A stretch of 64,000 nt of DNA from contig MNCI01018363.1 in the NCBI GenBank assembly GCA_015680685.1, positions 136,734-200,733 of the forward strand, given 5' to 3'. Position numbers and translations under genes: made by a program. Positions 59,501-64,000 of the stretch are shown one piece after another. The notes under the pieces were generated by a model. That model had not been told where the DNA came from. It worked only from the letters and a program-made list of their open reading frames with translations, and searched no databases. The first letter of the stretch is position 1. Every line of letters begins with the position of its first letter. Source of the stretch: Gnetum montanum. Lineage: Eukaryota; Streptophyta; Gnetopsida; Gnetales; Gnetaceae.

Positions 59501-59709
59501 CATAAACAATTTTATAAATATTTGTGCAAATTTTTGTAAAGGATGATGTATTTAATTTTTGTCAAAAAGTCAAATTTGTAAAAGTATAGTAATAAATTTT
59601 GCAATGCAGCACTCTGGTTAGTTAAGCCAATTTCATATTTGTTTTTTTAAAAAAACCTAGTTCTAATTTTGTTAACTAAAGGAAGAGTTTTCAATTAGTC
59701 ATATGGAAA

Positions 59710-60554
59710 TGATGAGTCTTGATTTTCTTGGCTATGTTGTTGCAATAATGTTGAGACAACAACATTGACATAGAGGCAATAAATGCCTATATAAATGCAT
59801 ATACCTATCACATTTATGATATCATTAGTTAGTAGTGTAGCCAAACTCTTGTAGTTCATTTCCATGAAGGTTAGCATTTATTATTGATTTCTGCAATATG
59901 AATCAAGTGGATTGTCTAGAGTCTTATTTAAGTGACTATGTAGTTGAACACATTTTCATGACAATAATGAGATCAAGATCCATTTACCTTCATTGCAACA
60001 CTTTACATAGTTTAATAATCTCCTTTAACTACATTTAAATTTTAATTATTTCTTTAATTTGCATGTTCTTAGTTAATTATTTTATATTTTGTTACACTTA
60101 ATCACATTGCATGAGCACAATCAACTTCAAGCATCATCATGTTAATGTTTGGTAATCCAAGTAGTGCATCACTTGGTATGCCCAATAGTGGGTGCTTGGT
60201 AATCTAGTAGTATTAGTGTAGGTTTAGGATGTGTACAACAAGTTGAGAATGGATAATCTGTGCATAGCTTCAACTAGATTCATTCTTTGTACTTAGGGTA
60301 GATAAATTAATATTTTAATTTTTTAGCATTTTAATATTTTAATCATGGCCTCTCCAAGATCATCATTATATGCCTTGATCACACTTAATCATACAAATTA
60401 GTTCACATAAGTGTGATTAAGAAGATAGTGACCAATGATCTATCATCTAGTTATCTAGACACTTATACTAGCCTCATCCACAAATTCGATCAAATTGTGC
60501 ATGAACACTTGTAATTTTCATCCTTGGATGTAGGGTTTACTCTACCACTCATCA
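59710..60554 (+). repeat. 3' LTR of element E
   Basis: It runs TGATGAGTCTTGATTTTC...CCACTCATCA, 845 bases, the same length as D's LTR. It shares the order TATATAAA (about 59788), CACATTTTCATGACAATAATGAGATC, GGTAATCCAAGTAGTGCATC and GGATGTAGGGTTTACTCTACC with the D LTR. The upstream tract ATATGGAAA is a decayed polypurine tract. No primer site follows, so it is the 3' LTR. Confidence 0.75.
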
Positions 60555-62019
60555 TTAGCGAATACTTTCCATTTAAATCATGTGACATTGTCATATATAA
60601 GCTAGTTTCATCCAAGATTCACATGATTGAATCTAAGTGTGTGTGATTTGACGACGTAAAAGAAATGGCTATATTAACAAACAATCATTATCATAATTCT
60701 AGCATGTTCACCATTGACTACATGTGCATCTCTTGCATGGTGTTCTTAGTACATCAAATGAGCCCTACCACACTCAGTAGTGCAATGACACATGCATGTC
60801 CTAGTTCTACTACAACACATGTTAACATAGTAGTGTTACTACAATAGACTTGTAGAGCCAATGATTGTAAGCATCTTCTTGCTTGCATAACCAATAGCAA
60901 CAATACTTGTTAATTAGGCAATAACACTAATGCTTGTGTCCAAGCACATAAGATTATGTTTAATGTAGGTAGTAGAAGATGAATAATATGTATTACTAGA
61001 ATATTGTAAAAAAAAAATTACAAAAAAATGGAAAATCTCTAATCAATGTTTATATTAGCTATTCAAAACTACCATTATTGATTCAAGGAAAATATATAAA
61101 AGACATATTCAAATGACATGACTATTAAACACATTTGTTATACTCAAGATATATTGCTACTCATGTATTTTATACAACTTAATTTTTTTGACAAATTCTT
61201 TCATTTATATACATGCAACAGTGAAAGATGAACAACATATCTTTCTGAATTGTCCTTTCTTTAATATTCTGAGACTTAAATATAGTATTTAGATAACAAC
61301 TTTGCTACATTTCTTTGAGTTGAAGGTGTCAATTTTGGGTTATTTTCTTGATGAGGTTTTAAAGACTTATCATGACCATATCAAAGCCTAGTAATAAAAA
61401 TTCTTGTTCTATAGATCCTTCATGGTTTCACAAGTACATAATTTAGCATTTCTATTTCTATTTTCATTTCCATTTCCATAAAGGAATAAAATTTTAGTAT
61501 CTTTAATGAGTTAGCTCCTTTTCTCTATGTCTTAATGACTACTACTAGATGTGATACGATGATATCATCATCATTATCCTAACCTTGTCACAACAAGTTG
61601 AAGTCGACTACATGAGTTCTTTTTTATCTATTGCATCTACAAAGAACTAGATCTTTGTTTCAGGTGATGGTGTTGCGCATTATTTTTGGAAGATGCCCTA
61701 GCAAATCGTTGCTCATTTTCCATAGTAAATGGACCCTATCACTACTACCCATCCCATCACATCTAGGGAATGCCTTAGCATCTACAAAATTTTTAAAAGA
61801 ACTCATTAATGATTTTGACAAGGTTTTATAGTTGACTCCCAACTTGACGTTAACCCTTCTCTTTCGTATCCATGCTTGGGATCGACATTGGCAGAGTTAT
61901 GTAATGCAATGATATATAGAAATCATTTAGGATCATCACAATGCAATCTATTTTTCTCATCCACTAATCCTCTAAGGACTTACCTAACAATGTAATCTAG
62001 TTTGGTCGAATAGAATAGA
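60555..62019. other. Unclassified DNA, no supported gene
   Basis: AT-rich DNA with short frames only. A plus-strand piece VKDEQHIFLNCPFFNILR (near 61220-61280) resembles the zinc-binding tail found at the end of LINE reverse transcriptases, but it lacks the first Cys pair and is too short to call. Confidence 0.35.
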
Positions 62020-62235
62020 ATAGCAATTTAGTGTTCCAAAAAACGTTAATCTCATTCATCATGCGAATTGAATATAATAGCAATTTAGTGTTCCAAAAAA
62101 CGTTAATCTCATTCATCATGCGAATTGAATATAATAGCAATTTAGTGTTCCAAAAAACGTTAATCTCATTCATCATGCGAATTGAATATAATAGCAATTT
62201 AGTGTTCCAAAAAACGTTAATCTCATTCATCATGC
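62020..62235. repeat. 57-bp minisatellite, 3.8 perfect copies
   Basis: Units start at 62020, 62077, 62134 and 62191, the last cut at 62235. They begin ATAGCAATTTAGTGTTCC and I see no difference between copies. Because 57 is a multiple of three, open frames exist across the array on both strands (62031-62252 plus, 62233-61997 minus). The perfect identity points to recent expansion. Confidence 0.95.
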
Positions 62236-63179
62236 ATTTTTGTTATACATGAAGGAAAAACCCTAGTATTTTAAAAATTGAAAGTTCTCTTGACTAAAAA
62301 TATAAGATCAACATGCTAAATTTTTTACACAAAAGTTGTCAAGTTCTTAGGACTACTGTTCAATTTCTAACAAAGGCTTAACGTTGATTCCCCCAGAGCA
62401 AAGCCCATAGAGGATTAGTGGATGAGAAAAGATATAGAATCTATTTAATAAATTAAATACCACACTCACATGTGAGGTAAGAAATGGAGCTCTTATAGTA
62501 ACTAAATTCTTTTAGCTTGTGAGGATTAAAGGTGAATACATTGACGGACTCATTTTCTCCGCTGAAAAAGCACAACATTTCATGGATTATGCCAATATCC
62601 ACTACACCACCAAACCTGCACTGAATCACTAACGATGCGTGATCGCTTTACGCGTTTCTTTTAAACTAATTCCTTACATTATTGTGCCCTTCCGGAATTT
62701 GAAGTCTGAAAACGTGCTATCATGTTATTCAAATGAGAGAAGCCGAAAGCAGAAAAAACAGGGTAGACTACAATGACGGATTAGATTTTCGTGATGGAGG
62801 TTCCAACTTTATGGGAAACCTGGCCACCGCCGGAGCTGTAATTCAAGCCATGCCAATAGACAATGAGGGTTGCCCTACATTAATTTCCAACATAAGCAAT
62901 AATTGCTTTAACGAGGAGAATGATAATTACTAAAAGACGTGAGATAATCCTTGGCCTGAGATTTTGTTCTAGCAAAAGTACATCTGCCTTGCCTTAACAG
63001 AATGGAATTCAGTTGTCTGAATTCGCATTACACATCAAGAGATACATTGCAAATATGGGGAAAAAGTTGCACTTACAGTGTAGGGATGCAGCTAATTAAG
63101 CTGTTCAAGAACCATACTATGTTATATATACACGGGAGTGTTCTACTTTCCATGACTAGGTGCAGAGCCACTGTCGCTG
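62236..63179. other. Downstream flank of the kinase gene
   Basis: This probably holds the 3' untranslated region of the kinase (minus strand, from 63179 downwards). A small plus-strand frame (62733-62933) has no recognisable motif. GC content rises from about 62500 rightwards, as expected near a gene. Nothing else is supported. Confidence 0.4.

Positions 63180-64000
<821 letters not shown>

Larger units (their letters stand above)
46980..60554 (+). mobile_element. Element E: Ty3/gypsy-type element with D nested in it
   Basis: Visible parts on the plus strand are gag (46980-48170), element D, gag C-terminus and extra ORF (54921-59500) and 3' LTR (59710-60554). The 5' LTR is missing at the junction with F. 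No RT or integrase was found. Its LTR and extra ORF are of the B/H family. Assignment of the two halves to one element rests on continuity of gag across D and matching orientation; D's target duplication is imperfect. Confidence 0.6.

Noticed and set aside
61200-61400. LINE reverse-transcriptase tail
   Set aside because: Only one short zf-RVT-like string, without the leading Cys pair or any RT motif nearby; a nearby A-run at 61009 is on the wrong side.
61997-62252. Repetitive proteins on both strands
   Set aside because: They exist only because a 57-bp minisatellite is a multiple of three.
62733-62933. Small plus-strand protein gene near the kinase
   Set aside because: A 66-codon frame with no motif, no splice or promoter evidence; probably chance in the kinase 3' flank.

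Overview
This is a plant nuclear genome window, and most likely from a very large, slowly turning over genome such as a conifer or other gymnosperm. About 90 % of it is nested LTR retrotransposons at different stages of decay. The only cellular gene I can support is the 3' end of a receptor-like kinase at the right edge. The lineage call is an inference: it rests on very old but still legible Ty3/gypsy elements, heavy C-to-T decay, and the style of the kinase. No bacterial, organellar or viral genes, CRISPR arrays or tRNA genes were seen.

Layout, left to right. Element A (minus, 1-1887, partial) is a Ty3/gypsy element with gag N-terminus, a perfect tRNA-Asp primer site and its 5' LTR. It sits inside the 3' LTR of element B (minus, to 11991), a large gag-plus-protease element that has no reverse transcriptase or integrase but carries a long extra ORF. 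Next is a miniature copia-like (TRIM) tandem (11992-13128), then unclassified DNA with tandem repeats (13129-15938). Element H (minus, 15939 to about 40730) has a 3' LTR, the same extra ORF and an integrase. Its integrase is split by element G (22894-40315), a 17.4 kb Tat/Ogre-like retrotransposon with matching LTRs and a perfect 5-bp target duplication CTTAT. Element F (minus, about 40740-46850) is a decayed gypsy pol with an archaeal-type RNase H placed before the reverse transcriptase. It abuts, head to head, the gag of element E (plus). E is interrupted by element D (plus, 48171-54920, both LTRs present) and ends in its 3' LTR at 60554. Non-repetitive looking DNA follows, with a 57-bp minisatellite. 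The 3' exons of a cysteine-rich-type receptor-like kinase (minus) run off the window at 64000.

The most unusual object is inside G. Between its protease and reverse transcriptase lies a gene on the opposite strand (about 30006-34178). It has at least eight exons and seven short GT-AG introns, and every junction I checked keeps the reading frame. A second theme is the roughly 2.8 kb extra ORF shared by B, H and (with a probable insertion) E, with conserved N-terminal, central, coiled-coil and C-terminal blocks. Most nonsense codons in G are TAG or TGA, as expected from deamination of methylated CAG and CGA codons. All retrotransposon genes here are therefore annotated as pseudogenes.
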